A stretch of 64,000 nt of DNA from Pseudothioclava nitratireducens (GTDB taxonomy: Bacteria; Pseudomonadota; Alphaproteobacteria; Rhodobacterales; Rhodobacteraceae), in the NCBI RefSeq assembly GCF_029210495.1, contig NZ_JARGDK010000013.1, positions 20,223 through 84,222 on the forward strand, in the 5' to 3' direction. This document shows, piece by piece, positions 32,955 to 42,136 of the stretch; within the stretch, counting starts at the first letter, position 1; each line of letters begins with the position of its first letter. The notes below the pieces were generated by a model. It saw only the letters and a program-made list of their open reading frames with translations, did not search any database and had not been told where the DNA came from. Made by a program: the position numbers and the translations under genes.

Positions 32955-33922
32955 CAAGATCTCCGGGCTTCGGGTGTCTGTGGGGGACCATGCTGCGCGG
33001 CGGCGGCCTGCCCGTAAAGCGTGATCGCGCGCATCCCCAGCAGGGCGGCGATCACCCCGAGATGCAGGCTGGCGCGGGTCAGCGCGCTGTTGCGACGAAG
33101 CGGGTCGGGCAGGCCGATCAGCGCCAGACCGAGGCAGGCGAGCGCCTTGGCCCCGGCCAGCCCCGCCTGTGCGAGCCGACCCGCCATCCCGCGCCCCTCG
33201 GCCAGCAGCGACCCATGCGTCTGGCCCATTCGAAAGCGCCGCCGCAAGAGCCAGCCAAGGCGTGCGCGCGCCTCGGGAACCGTTTCGCGGGCAATGGCAT
33301 CGGGGGCGTAGGCAATCCGCCCGCCCGCCTGCGAGAGCGCGGCGAAAAAGGCGGTGTCCTCCCCCCCCGAGCGCCCGCGCGCGGGATCGAAGCTCAGCCC
33401 GGCGCTGGCGGGATGGGCAAGGTCGATCAGGGTGTTGCAGGTATAGCCGGTCAGCGCCCAGCCGGCGCTGTCGCATTTCGGCTCCGTGTCGTGGACGCGG
33501 CCACGCTGCATCCAGCCGGGCGCTTGCGGCAGATAGGCGGCGCGCACCGGGCCGAGCACAGCGGCGGCGCGGGTCTGCTGCGCCTGCGCGTAGAGTTTCA
33601 CGAGCCAATCCGGCGCGACGGTTTCGTCATCGTCGAGGAAGGCCAGAATGCCCGCGCCCTGTGCCCGCGCCGCGCTCAGGATCGCGTTGCGCGCCACCGA
33701 GATGTTATGCGCGGGCGCGTGCAGGTAGGTGACCGACATGGCAAAGCCCTCGGTGGCCTGCGCGACACGCGCGCGGGCCGAAGGGGTCTCGTCGTTGTCG
33801 GCGACGATGAGTGCGATCCGGGTGTCCTCTGGCACCTCCAGCCGCGCAAGCGAGGCCAGCGTGTCGCGGAGCGACTCTCGCCGATAGGTGCACAGACCGA
33901 TGCAGATCAGTGTCGCCCCCAT
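32954..33922 (-). CDS. Glycosyltransferase family 2 (ExoM-like)
   Basis: A 322-residue enzyme. It starts MGATLICIGLCTYRRESLRDTL, the ExoM-type opening (CxxTYRR), then IVADNDETPSARARV and the metal-site FLDDDETVAPDWL (about 97-109). GGEDTAFFAALSQAGGRI is the catalytic-helix region. The C-terminal ~80 residues contain two hydrophobic segments (AGLAGAKALACLGLALIGL and HLGVIAALLGMRAITLY), suggesting membrane association. The ATG at 33922 lies just after the upstream stop (ExoA-like gene, 2 bp gap) and the stop overlaps the exoP start. In succinoglycan synthesis ExoM adds the fourth sugar. Which sugar is added here cannot be told. Confidence 0.85.
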   Translation of the reverse strand: MGATLICIGLCTYRRESLRDTLASLARLEVPEDTRIALIVADNDETPSARARVAQATEGFAMSVTYLHAPAHNISVARNAILSAARAQGAGILAFLDDDETVAPDWLVKLYAQAQQTRAAAVLGPVRAAYLPQAPGWMQRGRVHDTEPKCDSAGWALTGYTCNTLIDLAHPASAGLSFDPARGRSGGEDTAFFAALSQAGGRIAYAPDAIARETVPEARARLGWLLRRRFRMGQTHGSLLAEGRGMAGRLAQAGLAGAKALACLGLALIGLPDPLRRNSALTRASLHLGVIAALLGMRAITLYGQAAAAQHGPPQTPEARRS

Positions 33923-33924
33923 GC

Positions 33925-34893
33925 CTAACCCCTCTGCATCTTTTGCACGATGGTCTGGGCCCAGAAGCCTGCCGACCACGCCAGATGCATCAGTCCCGCC
34001 AGAAAGCCCGACGCCAGACCGCGCAGGTCGCGCAGATGAAGCGCGATGACCGCGCCGCCCGCAAGGCAGGCCAGCGTCCACACAACCAGCGGCACCGCAA
34101 AGACGCCGCTCAGCGGCCACAGGATCGCCAGTGCCAGAAGGGGCGCCAGCGCCGCCACAGCCATCTGCCGCAGCGCAGGCCGCATCCGGTGCTTGGCGAG
34201 GTTGCGCGCGCGCCCCTTGCCGAACAGGAAATATTGCCGGAACAATGCGCCCAGCGTCGCGCGCGGGTAGTACTCGATGGCGGTGCGCGCCGTGAGCCAG
34301 ATCGAAAAGCCCGCCATCCGCAGACGGTGATCCAGCTCGGCATCCTCGTTATGGCTGAAGCTTTCGTCATAGCCGCCGATTTGGCGAAACGGGGTGATCC
34401 GCATCAGCGCATGGTGGCCGTGATCGACCCAGGCACCCTCTCCGCGATTGCGATGCGAGGCCCCGCCATTGCCCAGCCGCGAGTTTTGCGCTGCGGCGAT
34501 CAGCCGTTGCAGGGGCGTCTCGCCGACCGCGACCATCGAGACCGTGACGCTGTCGGCCTGCATCGCTTCGGCCTCGGCCAGAAGGATCGCGCAGTAATCG
34601 GCGGGGTAGCCCGAATGGGCGTCGATGCGGATCAGATACTCAGCCTCATCTCCGAATTGCTCGACGGCGAGATTGACGGCGGCGCTTTGCAAGCGGCGGG
34701 GGTTGTCGAGAAGGGTGATCTGCGGATGGGTCTCGGCCAGCTCCGCCACGATCCGCCGGGTCGCGTCGGTCGAGCCGCCATCCGCAACCACGATCCGCGC
34801 ATCGTGATCCGCCGCGAAGGGCAGGACCGCGCGCAGTGTCGCGGCGATATGATGCTCTTCGTTGAGGGTGGGGATGACGATGAGCACGCTCAT
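33925..34893 (-). CDS. exoA: Glycosyltransferase family 2, ExoA-like
   Basis: A 322-residue enzyme. MSVLIVIPTLNEEHHIAATLRAV and IVVADGGSTDATRRIVAEL are the nucleotide-binding half, and LIRIDAHSGYPADY (about 88-101) carries the metal-binding Asp-x-His typical of ExoA-type enzymes. GHHALMRITPFRQIGGYDESF and NEDAELDHRLRMAGFSIWL complete the GT2 domain. The last ~100 residues hold membrane segments (MAVAALAPLLALAILWPLS, VFAVPLVVWTLACLAGGAV), as in ExoA of succinoglycan synthesis. The start overlaps the stop of the preceding gene (ATGA). It belongs to the minus-strand exo operon. Confidence 0.88.
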   Translation of the reverse strand: MSVLIVIPTLNEEHHIAATLRAVLPFAADHDARIVVADGGSTDATRRIVAELAETHPQITLLDNPRRLQSAAVNLAVEQFGDEAEYLIRIDAHSGYPADYCAILLAEAEAMQADSVTVSMVAVGETPLQRLIAAAQNSRLGNGGASHRNRGEGAWVDHGHHALMRITPFRQIGGYDESFSHNEDAELDHRLRMAGFSIWLTARTAIEYYPRATLGALFRQYFLFGKGRARNLAKHRMRPALRQMAVAALAPLLALAILWPLSGVFAVPLVVWTLACLAGGAVIALHLRDLRGLASGFLAGLMHLAWSAGFWAQTIVQKMQRG

Positions 34894-36056
34894 GCGACGG
34901 TGCCTTTCTGCGCGAGGGGGTGATGCGGGTGGCGCGGACCGCGGGGCAGGGCGCTCAGACGTGCGGTGAGCGCCCGGCAGGCCTTGGTGTCGGCCAGCCA
35001 TGTGTCGATCGGTTGGGCAGCCACGGCGCGGCGCAGTTCGGCCAGTCGCGGCGCGTCGATCCGCGCCAGAAGCCCCGCCGCGCCCTCGGGGGCGGGGGCG
35101 ATCAGGCCCAGACCAAGCGCCTCGAGCCGTGCCGCGACTTCGGTGCCGCGCAGCGCGATCGGCACCGCGCCGTAAAGTGCGCCCTCGTATAGCCGGTTCG
35201 GCAACAGCCAATCGGAATTCGCCGCGGCGTCGTAGCGGTCGATCAGCCAGGTGAAATCGGTCTCGCCATAGATCGCGGCCAGATCGTCAGGCCAGCGATA
35301 GGGGCCGTGGAACTCCAGATCGGGGTTGCGCGCGACGATCTCATGGAAACGCGGTACCGCATCAAGCGCAGGCTTGCCACGTAAGAGCACGCGGTAGCGG
35401 CCGGGCTGCATCCGCGTCATCCGGTCGAGCATGTCCAGCGACCAGGCGCAGCGCAGGATGCCATACCATGCGATGGTGAGGCGCGATGGGCTTGCAGGGG
35501 TCAGCCGCGCGGGCCGGGCCGGTGCCGCGACGCCTTCGGGCAGAAGCGGCTTGTTCTCGACCAGCAGGCGCGGGATCTGCGGCTGGCGATAGGCATCGAG
35601 ATAGGCGCGCTCGAACCCCGGCGAGGACAGTATCACCAAGGCCGAGCGGCGCATCAGATACGCCTCGACCCGGCGCAGCGTCCGCGCGATCAGCCCGCGG
35701 CCCAGCATCAGCCGGTGGATGTCGAGCAGTTCATACACGATCGGCACATGGGCCAGCCGCCGCCCCGTGGCCACCGCCAGCGCGAGCATCTCGAGGTTGC
35801 GCGCCACGATCACATCGGGCGCGGCCTCGGTTGCGACGCGCGCGCCGATCCCCGGCAGGATCCGCAGCACTGCGCCGATCCGTGCGACCATCTTGCCGTT
35901 TTCGGTTTGCCCCAACAGCTCGGCCGGGCCGGGCAGCGCCCCCTCGCCACGGCGAAACCCCATGACCCGCACGCGCGCGCCGCCCCGCTCCAGCATCGAC
36001 ACGCGCCGCCAGATCGCGCTGTCGTCCAGATCATGTGCCAGATAGAGGATGTTCAC
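34890..36056 (-). CDS. Glycosyltransferase, GT-B fold (ExoL-like)
   Basis: A 388-residue protein. It opens VNILYLAHDLDDSAIWRRVSML (translated from GTG), a Rossmann start with a ligand loop, and has VIVARNLEMLALAVA and IVYELLDIHRLMLGRG in the N-terminal half. In the C-terminal half RLTIAWYGILRCAWSLD and YEGALYGAVPIALRGTEV resemble GT1/GT4 donor sites, with Glu in the latter. The organisation resembles ExoL, encoded beside exoA in succinoglycan clusters. The GTG start at 36056 was chosen because GGAG stands six bases upstream, while the open frame continues to 36119 with no support. The stop overlaps the exoA start. It is the first gene of the exoL-A-M-P operon, behind a palindromic site. Confidence 0.78.
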   Translation of the reverse strand: MNILYLAHDLDDSAIWRRVSMLERGGARVRVMGFRRGEGALPGPAELLGQTENGKMVARIGAVLRILPGIGARVATEAAPDVIVARNLEMLALAVATGRRLAHVPIVYELLDIHRLMLGRGLIARTLRRVEAYLMRRSALVILSSPGFERAYLDAYRQPQIPRLLVENKPLLPEGVAAPARPARLTPASPSRLTIAWYGILRCAWSLDMLDRMTRMQPGRYRVLLRGKPALDAVPRFHEIVARNPDLEFHGPYRWPDDLAAIYGETDFTWLIDRYDAAANSDWLLPNRLYEGALYGAVPIALRGTEVAARLEALGLGLIAPAPEGAAGLLARIDAPRLAELRRAVAAQPIDTWLADTKACRALTARLSALPRGPRHPHHPLAQKGTVA

Positions 36057-36141
36057 TCGTTTCTCCGGGTCGCGGCGCAGGGCGCTTGCGCGCAATCTAG
36101 GCTTCGCGCACTCAACCAATGTGACGAAGCTGCACGCTTTG

Positions 36142-36155
36142 GGTCAGGTCTGACC
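36142..36155. promoter_or_regulatory. Palindromic candidate operator upstream of the minus-strand exo operon
   Basis: GGTCAG-GT-CTGACC, two perfect 6-bp arms around two bases, sits 86-99 bp before the GTG start at 36056. It is surrounded by AT-rich sequence (CTTATCC, CCCTTATTCTCC). It looks like the site of a dimeric repressor. No factor is assigned. Confidence 0.45.
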
Positions 36156-36252
36156 TTATCCTAAGGTGAAAATCCCTTATTCTCCTAACGTTACGGCAAA
36201 TCCTGCCGGAAATTCAGATGGTTTGCCTAATATCTGTGCGCTTTTGACGCAT

Positions 36253-37515
36253 TCAAACCGCGGCGATCGTGGCGCGTTCCGGGGCGATTCTGCTCTCGGG
36301 TGCGCTGCGGCGCGCGGCGCGGCGCTGGCGCAGGGCGTAGACAATTGCCGCGAGCGTCAGGATCGTGACCGGTGAAAAGTGAATGAAATAGACCACTTCG
36401 GTCATCGAGAGCAGCAATTGCCGCATCATCAGCCCGGCGAGGAAATAGGTCTCGGCGCGGGGGTCCGACAGCGCCCAGCGCAGCACCGCATAGAGCCCCC
36501 AGAAGAACATCGCCGCCTGCAATGCGATGCCGATCAGCCCGATCTCCACCGCGTTCGAGATCAGCGTGTTGTGAAAGTGAAAGCCGGTCTTGGAAGCGAT
36601 CCCGAAGCGCAGCCAAAGCTCCTCGGCCAAGGGGTTCCCGCGCACCCAGACGGCGCTATACCCCTGACCGAGAAGCGGGCGCTCGGCGATCTCGGCGAAG
36701 GCGGTGCTCCAGAGTTCGGTGCGCCCGGTCAGCGTCACGTTCTTGCCGGTCAATTGCAGCACGATCTGCGCGAATTCGTCGAAGAACCCGACGATCAGAA
36801 GCACCCCCATGACCACGCTCAGCAGAGTAAAAATCAGCAGGAACAAGCGTTGCCACGCACTGGCGCGGCGCATCAAAAAGATGGCGGAGACGGTGATGAG
36901 GGCGACGAATACGGCGATCAGGTTGCCCGCGGAATGGGCCTTGAGCACCAGAAGCGCGCCAAGCGTCAGCGCGACGAGCCCCACAGAGCGCCAGCGAACG
37001 CCCCGCGCCCGGTCGATCACCATGGCGAAGCCCGCTACGAGCAGCACGGAGGCGACCTGTGCCAATGCGTTCTTGGAGGCGAAAATCCCCAGCCAGATAC
37101 CGTCCGAACGCACCCGGTTGAAGCCAAGGCTGGCGAGCCCGGCCAGAAGGTAGACGACCAGCACCACCTTGAGAAAGGCCAGCGGCGACAGCCGGTTCGC
37201 CATCGCAATCGCTATGGCGAAACTCAGGATGAGCTGCACGCTGTAACGCATTGTCAAGTCTGGATAATTGGACCAGAACACCGAGGCAAGACACCACAGC
37301 GCCAAGGGCCAGAGCAGCGCGTAGCCGCGCAGCTCCGCAAGGGCCGTGCGCGGGTGCCGGACGACCAGAAGCAGCCCCGCGCCAAGGAACATCAGCGCGC
37401 CCAACGCGCCAAGCCGCACCACGAAGACCAGCCCGATCAGCGCGAAGGCCGCCAGGACAGCATTCGGGCAGACCTGCACCGAGGCAGGCGCGATGCCGTC
37501 ATAGCGGGTCTTCAT
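36253..37515 (-). CDS. exoQ: O-antigen ligase/polymerase-like membrane protein (ExoQ/Wzy-like)
   Basis: A 420-residue protein with about ten hydrophobic segments. The largest periplasmic loop (about 240-310) contains TLTGRTELWSTAFAEIAERPLLGQGY and HNTLISNAVEIGLIGIALQ, the Wzy_C signature (TGR...W, G-x-G, and HN). The enzyme would polymerise lipid-linked repeat units in the periplasm, as ExoQ does for succinoglycan. I placed the start at the ATG at 37515 because it overlaps the stop of the glycanase gene upstream (ATGA). An ATG at 37527 is also in frame. It ends 197 bp before the exoL start, beyond the exoL promoter region. Confidence 0.9.
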   Translation of the reverse strand: MKTRYDGIAPASVQVCPNAVLAAFALIGLVFVVRLGALGALMFLGAGLLLVVRHPRTALAELRGYALLWPLALWCLASVFWSNYPDLTMRYSVQLILSFAIAIAMANRLSPLAFLKVVLVVYLLAGLASLGFNRVRSDGIWLGIFASKNALAQVASVLLVAGFAMVIDRARGVRWRSVGLVALTLGALLVLKAHSAGNLIAVFVALITVSAIFLMRRASAWQRLFLLIFTLLSVVMGVLLIVGFFDEFAQIVLQLTGKNVTLTGRTELWSTAFAEIAERPLLGQGYSAVWVRGNPLAEELWLRFGIASKTGFHFHNTLISNAVEIGLIGIALQAAMFFWGLYAVLRWALSDPRAETYFLAGLMMRQLLLSMTEVVYFIHFSPVTILTLAAIVYALRQRRAARRSAPESRIAPERATIAAV

Positions 37516-38321
37516 CGCAACTGGCACAACAGCGACTCCTCAAAGGCGCAGCCCGCGCCAAGCGGCGTGTAGGCGATCCAGTCGATCACCATCTCACGCG
37601 CCGCCTCTGGCGTCTCGAACGGGCCCATCCATTGGGTCAGGGTATCGCTTGCCCACAGGCTCGCAAAGATTTTTTGCGGCTCGGTGGGGATATGGCGGGT
37701 CTCTTCGCGCACCAGAACCCCATCGACGAACCAGCGCAGCCGGTCGGGTTCCCAGATGAAGGCGTAATCATGGAAAGCCACGTCCGTGGCCGGGCTGACG
37801 GGCACGCTGCGGCCCGCGCCGCGATCCTTGCCGTTCACGAAGCGGTTGGTCCAGACCGCACCGGTATCTCGGGTCAGGATCTCGAAGTCGATCTCGTCAT
37901 GGGGCGCGTCATGGGTCGGGCCGATATAGGTGAAGAAGGCCGCGTTAAAGCCCGAACCCCGGTCCGAGCGGATGCGGGCCTCGAAAGTGCCGGGGCCAAA
38001 GCGCTGACGGGTCTGGATTTCGCCGCACAGATGCGGGGCCTTGGGGTCGGTTCCGGCATCCGGCAGGAAGCGCAAGCGTAAGGTGCCATCGTCGATCCCG
38101 ATAGCGCTGCGCGCCCATGTGCAGTTCTGATGCGCGCCATTCGTCCAGCCGTCCGAAATATACCAGCGCTCCGGGTCGAACCGCTCGAACGGATCGAAAA
38201 AGCCCGCGCCGAGCGCAAGGGCCGGGAGCGGCGCAAGCGCCAGAAGCGCCGCCAAAGCGCAGGCACCAAGGCGTGGGGCAGGCCGCTGAAAGCGGGGGAG
38301 AGGGCGGGCGGAACGATCCAT
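37512..38321 (-). CDS. exoK: Secreted glycoside hydrolase family 16 (ExoK-like endo-beta-glycanase)
   Basis: A 269-residue protein with an N-terminal signal sequence (a basic Arg-rich start, then LGACALAALLALAPLPALALG). The catalytic motif is HDEIDFEIL (about residues 143-151), corresponding to the E-[IL]-D-x-E of GH16, with the two Glu as nucleophile and acid/base. DPFERFDPERWYISDGWTNG and GTFEARIRSDRGSGFNAAFFT are also GH16. ExoK trims succinoglycan in rhizobia, and here it may trim the local polymer. The start (ATG at 38321) is placed by the signal peptide. The stop overlaps the exoQ start. Confidence 0.92.
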   Translation of the reverse strand: MDRSARPLPRFQRPAPRLGACALAALLALAPLPALALGAGFFDPFERFDPERWYISDGWTNGAHQNCTWARSAIGIDDGTLRLRFLPDAGTDPKAPHLCGEIQTRQRFGPGTFEARIRSDRGSGFNAAFFTYIGPTHDAPHDEIDFEILTRDTGAVWTNRFVNGKDRGAGRSVPVSPATDVAFHDYAFIWEPDRLRWFVDGVLVREETRHIPTEPQKIFASLWASDTLTQWMGPFETPEAAREMVIDWIAYTPLGAGCAFEESLLCQLR

Positions 38322-38563
38322 GCCTTCAGCCTATCGCAGCGGTGAACGATTCGAGACATTGCGTGCCGATAGCCCGGAGATCCAAGGTCAAACACGCGTG
38401 AAACTGATTATTTATTAGGCATTTGCGACCAATTTCCGGGGGAATGGCGGCTTCACGCGGCAAGGGCTCAAGTTCTGCCTTAATATTTCTTAATGTGGAC
38501 CCGGAGGGGTGGGTGCGGCGCGCGCGGAGACGCGGGCCTGTTCAGAGGTGTTTCGGGGCCGGG

Positions 38564-39802
38564 ATGAAAATTTCTGTCATCATGGCGAATTACCGCAGCG
38601 AGGCCTATTTGCAGGCCGCGATGGACTCGGTCTTGCGTCAGACCCACCATGATCTGGAGCTGATCGTTTCGGATGACGCGTCCGGCGATGGCAGCGTGGG
38701 CCTCGTGCGCGCGGCGATGGCGGCGGATGCGCGCGTCAAGCTGGTCGAAGCGCCGCAGAACGCAGGTCCGGGGGCGGCGCGCAACCGGGCGCTGGATCTG
38801 GCCAGCGGCGACTGGATCGCGGTTTCGGACAGTGACGATCTGATGCATCCCGACCGGCTGGCGCGACTGTTGGCGGCGGCGCAGCGGCTCGGGGCGGATT
38901 TCGTGGCCGATGACAAGCTGTTCTTCGGCGAGACCGCCGATGCGAGCGGCTGCACGCTGCTCGGCAGCCTCGATCTGCACGCGCCGATGGAGATCGACGC
39001 AGAGCTTTTCGTGCGCGCGAGCGGGATGTCTTCGGATCTGCCCGCGCTTGGCTATCTCAAGCCGCTGATGCGCCGCGAGGGGATCGCGGGTCTGCGCTAC
39101 GATGAGAGCCTGCGCATCGGCGAGGATTACGACTTTTACCTGCGCGCCCTGCTGCGCGGGGTGCGTTTCGTCGCCTTACCCGATCCGATGTATCTGTATC
39201 GGCGGCATTCGGGCTCGATCTCCTACCGGCTTTCAAGCCCGACCCTGCGGGCGATGATCGCGGCGCATGACCGGATCGTGCGGCAGACCGGCGAGGATGC
39301 GCTGGGGCGGGCGATGGCGGCGCGGCGCGCGGGGCTGGCCGAGGCGCTGCGCTATCAGGAGTTGGTCGATGCGATCAAAGCGCGCCGTTTCGGGGCTGCG
39401 CTCTGGCAGATGTTGCGTGCGCCCGCGCTGGCCGGAGCCTTGCTGCAAAGCCTGTCGCAGCGCTTGCACCGGGTTCAGGCAGAGGTGCAACCGCGCAAGC
39501 CGTGGGTGCTGTGGCTGGGCGGACATGCGCCGCCAGGGGACGTACCCGAGGGCGCAGGCGAGTGGCTTGCGCCGCTGATGCCGCCCGAGGCGGGCTTGCC
39601 ATGGCAGGCCCCCCCCGGTCCGGTCGCGGCGCATCTGTCGGATCTTGCCGCGCGCTGCGATCTCGATGTGCGCGCGGAGGGGGGCGCGGCGCTTTGGGCC
39701 TTGTGGCTGATCCCGCGCTGGCAGACGGCAACGGTCCGCATTGACGCAGCGGCGCGCGATGCGACGCCCCTGCCGATCCCCGAGGGAGCGCGTCGCGATT
39801 GA
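38564..39802 (+). CDS. Glycosyltransferase family 2 (ExoO/ExoU-like)
   Basis: A 412-residue enzyme. It starts MKISVIMANYRSEAYLQAAMDSV, with LELIVSDDASGDGSVGLV and WIAVSDSDDLMHPDRL (about 83-98) as UDP- and metal-binding elements. A YDESLRIGEDYDFYLRALLRG helix region follows. This GT2 type (ExoO/ExoU) adds late sugars in succinoglycan synthesis. The C-terminal ~110 residues are Pro/Ala-rich and not part of the GT domain, and may bind a partner. The start at 38564 was preferred over the longer open frame from 38423 because the fold begins there and GGG precedes it. It is divergent from exoK with a 242-bp gap. Confidence 0.86.
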   Translation: MKISVIMANYRSEAYLQAAMDSVLRQTHHDLELIVSDDASGDGSVGLVRAAMAADARVKLVEAPQNAGPGAARNRALDLASGDWIAVSDSDDLMHPDRLARLLAAAQRLGADFVADDKLFFGETADASGCTLLGSLDLHAPMEIDAELFVRASGMSSDLPALGYLKPLMRREGIAGLRYDESLRIGEDYDFYLRALLRGVRFVALPDPMYLYRRHSGSISYRLSSPTLRAMIAAHDRIVRQTGEDALGRAMAARRAGLAEALRYQELVDAIKARRFGAALWQMLRAPALAGALLQSLSQRLHRVQAEVQPRKPWVLWLGGHAPPGDVPEGAGEWLAPLMPPEAGLPWQAPPGPVAAHLSDLAARCDLDVRAEGGAALWALWLIPRWQTATVRIDAAARDATPLPIPEGARRD

Positions 39803-40018
39803 CCCTCATCGGGTCGGTAAGGGGCATGTTTCGCCCCCCCGATTTGCCCAACCTAGTCAAAAGTGCCACACTAAAGCGTGTTGGCGGCGCGTTTCCGACC
39901 CTTGGTCAGACCATCCTCGCGCGCCGTTCCTGAGCGTTGGCCCCGCTGTTGCCGGGGTCCGCGAAAGCCACCTTCGGGGTGCGTGTCTGCGCTTCGGGGG
40001 AAAACAGAAGGAGGGACA

Positions 40019-40435
40019 ATGTTCAAGAAAATCGTCGTGCCTCTCGACCTTGCCCATGTGGAGCGGCTGCAAAAAGCGCTGCATGTGGCAGCGGGTCTCG
40101 CGCGGGAGCACGGGGCGAGCATCTGCTATATCGGCGTCACCACGGCAACGCCCGGCCCGATCGCGCGCACACCCGAAGAGTTCTCGGCAAAGCTTGAAGC
40201 CTTCGCCAAGGCGCAGGGGCTTGAGCAGGGGGTCAAGACCGAGGCCCATATGCTCGTGAGCCACGATCCGGCGGTTCAGATGGACCGCGAACTCGAAGCG
40301 GCGGTAACGGCGCTTGGTGCCGATCTGGTCGTCATGGCCAGCCATGTTCCGAATGTGACGGATTATGTCTGGTCCGGCCATGGCGCGCATCTGGCCGCGC
40401 ATAGCGCCGCATCGGTGATGCTCATCCGGGCGTGA
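40019..40435 (+). CDS. Universal stress protein (UspA family)
   Basis: A 138-residue single-domain Usp. It starts MFKKIVVPLDLAHVERLQKALHVA (hydrophobic strand, Asp10), has TEAHMLVSHDPAV, and ends GADLVVMASHVPNVTDYVWSGHGAHLAAHSAASVMLIRA (residues about 104-138), where the usual ATP-loop G-x2-G-x9-G-S reads less canonically, as GHGAHLAAHSA. AAGGAGGG stands before the ATG. It is 34 bp upstream of a BCCT transporter gene on the same strand, so a two-gene operon is likely. A Usp protein with a compatible-solute transporter suggests control of, or response to, osmotic stress. Confidence 0.9.
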   Translation: MFKKIVVPLDLAHVERLQKALHVAAGLAREHGASICYIGVTTATPGPIARTPEEFSAKLEAFAKAQGLEQGVKTEAHMLVSHDPAVQMDRELEAAVTALGADLVVMASHVPNVTDYVWSGHGAHLAAHSAASVMLIRA

Positions 40436-40469
40436 CCCAACCCATTTCAGCGGACTGAAAGGAGGCTTC

Positions 40470-42128
40470 ATGGCCGACCAATCACCCCAAGATCAAACCC
40501 CCGAGGGCATTCCCAGCCCCGAAGGCGTCGTCAATCTCATCGATACCGATTACGAGGTCGGGCAGGACAATGTCGAAGGCAATATCGGCCCGTTCGGCTT
40601 TGACATCCATAACCCGGTTTTCCTGATCTCCGGCCTCTCCATCGTGGCCTTCGTGTTCTATGCGCTGGCCTTGCCGGAACAGGCCGACAGCGCCTTTAGC
40701 TGGCTGTTTGCCAAGGTGACCAAGGGCTTTGACTGGTTCTTCCTCGGATCGGCCAACATCTTCGTGCTGTTCTGCCTGCTGCTGATCGTGACGCCCTGGG
40801 GCAATGTCCGGCTTGGCGGCTCGGAGGCGACGCCCGATTACAGCTATATCGGCTGGTTCGCGATGCTGTTTGCAGCCGGCATGGGTATCGGTCTGATGTT
40901 CTATGGCGTGGCCGAACCGATGAGTCATTTCTCCTCATCAATGGGTGGCACCACGGTCGAGAACGGTGTGCGCACCGACTGGGCGCCTTTGGGTGCGGCG
41001 GCGGGCGACGAAGCCGAGGCCGTGCGTCTGGGGATGGCGGCAACGATCTTCCACTGGGGGCTGCACCCTTGGGCGATCTATGCCGTGGTGGCGCTCGCGC
41101 TCGCGTTGTTCTCTTATAACAAGGGCTTGCCGTTGACGATCCGTTCGGCCTTTCACCCGATCTTCGGGGATGCGGTCTGGGGCTGGGTCGGGCATATCAT
41201 CGACACGCTGGCGGTGTTTGCGACGCTGTTCGGGCTGGCGACCTCGCTGGGGTTTGGCGCGACGCAGGCCAATGCGGGGCTCAATGAGCTGTTCGGTATC
41301 CCGGTGGGCTCGGTCACGCAGGTCGTGCTGATCTCGATCATTACCGCCATCGCGCTGATCTCGGTGCTGCGCGGGCTTGACGGGGGCGTCAAGGTGCTCT
41401 CCGAGATCAATATGGGGCTGGCGCTGGTGCTTTTGCTCTTCGTGCTGCTGGTCGGCCCGACGGTCTACCTGCTCAAGCTGTTCGGCAGTTCGCTGGTCGC
41501 CTATCTCGAATACCTGCCCGCTCTGTCGAACCCCGTGGGGCGCGAGGACGTGAATTTCAGCCAGGGCTGGACGTCGTTCTACTGGGCATGGTGGATCAGC
41601 TGGTCGCCCTTTGTCGGTATGTTCATCGCCCGTGTGAGCCGGGGCCGCACGGTGCGCGAATTCGTGGTCTGTGTGCTGCTGATCCCGTCGATGGTCTGCG
41701 TGCTGTGGATGTCGGTCTTTGGCGGCACGGCGCTGCATCAGGTCGTGGCTGAGGGCTACACGGCGGCGCAGGATGCGGCGCTTGAACTCAAGCTGTTCAA
41801 GATGCTCGACGTGTTGCCGCTGGCCGCGATCACCTCGCTTGTGGGGATCGTGCTTGTGGTGGTGTTCTTCGTGACCTCGTCGGATTCGGGCTCGCTGGTG
41901 ATCGACACGATCACGGCGGGGGGCAAGATTGACGCGCCGGTCCCGCAGCGTGCCTTCTGGTGCGTGTTCGAGGGGGCCGTGGCGATCGTTCTGTTGCTGA
42001 GCGCAGGCGGGCTCCAATCGCTGCAATCCATGGTGATCTCGACGGGCTTGCCCTTCACGCTCGTGCTTTTGCTGATGTGTTTCGCGATTGCGCGCGGGCT
42101 GATTTCCGAGCGGCGGTTGCACCGCTGA
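40470..42128 (+). CDS. BCCT-family betaine/carnitine/choline transporter
   Basis: A 552-residue sodium- or proton-coupled osmolyte carrier with about twelve membrane segments. The family signature is GWTSFYWAWWISWSPFVGMFIARVSRGRTVREF (positions about 365-397, Trp-rich helix 8), with the aromatic box of betaine carriers. GMGIGLMFYGVAEPMSHF is another conserved stretch containing the glycine-rich helix 3. The N-terminal ~40 residues are acidic and the C-terminal tail is short, so osmosensing by a long tail (as in BetP) is unlikely. AAGGAGG stands before the ATG. A strong terminator follows the stop. Confidence 0.95.
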   Translation: MADQSPQDQTPEGIPSPEGVVNLIDTDYEVGQDNVEGNIGPFGFDIHNPVFLISGLSIVAFVFYALALPEQADSAFSWLFAKVTKGFDWFFLGSANIFVLFCLLLIVTPWGNVRLGGSEATPDYSYIGWFAMLFAAGMGIGLMFYGVAEPMSHFSSSMGGTTVENGVRTDWAPLGAAAGDEAEAVRLGMAATIFHWGLHPWAIYAVVALALALFSYNKGLPLTIRSAFHPIFGDAVWGWVGHIIDTLAVFATLFGLATSLGFGATQANAGLNELFGIPVGSVTQVVLISIITAIALISVLRGLDGGVKVLSEINMGLALVLLLFVLLVGPTVYLLKLFGSSLVAYLEYLPALSNPVGREDVNFSQGWTSFYWAWWISWSPFVGMFIARVSRGRTVREFVVCVLLIPSMVCVLWMSVFGGTALHQVVAEGYTAAQDAALELKLFKMLDVLPLAAITSLVGIVLVVVFFVTSSDSGSLVIDTITAGGKIDAPVPQRAFWCVFEGAVAIVLLLSAGGLQSLQSMVISTGLPFTLVLLLMCFAIARGLISERRLHR

Positions 42129-42136
42129 AACAAGGC

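Noticed and set aside
38480..38493. TTAA-N6-TTAA near the start of the ExoO-like gene
   Set aside because: Spacing is six, not the seven of CtrA boxes, and the site lies close to the start codon in a merely AT-rich patch.
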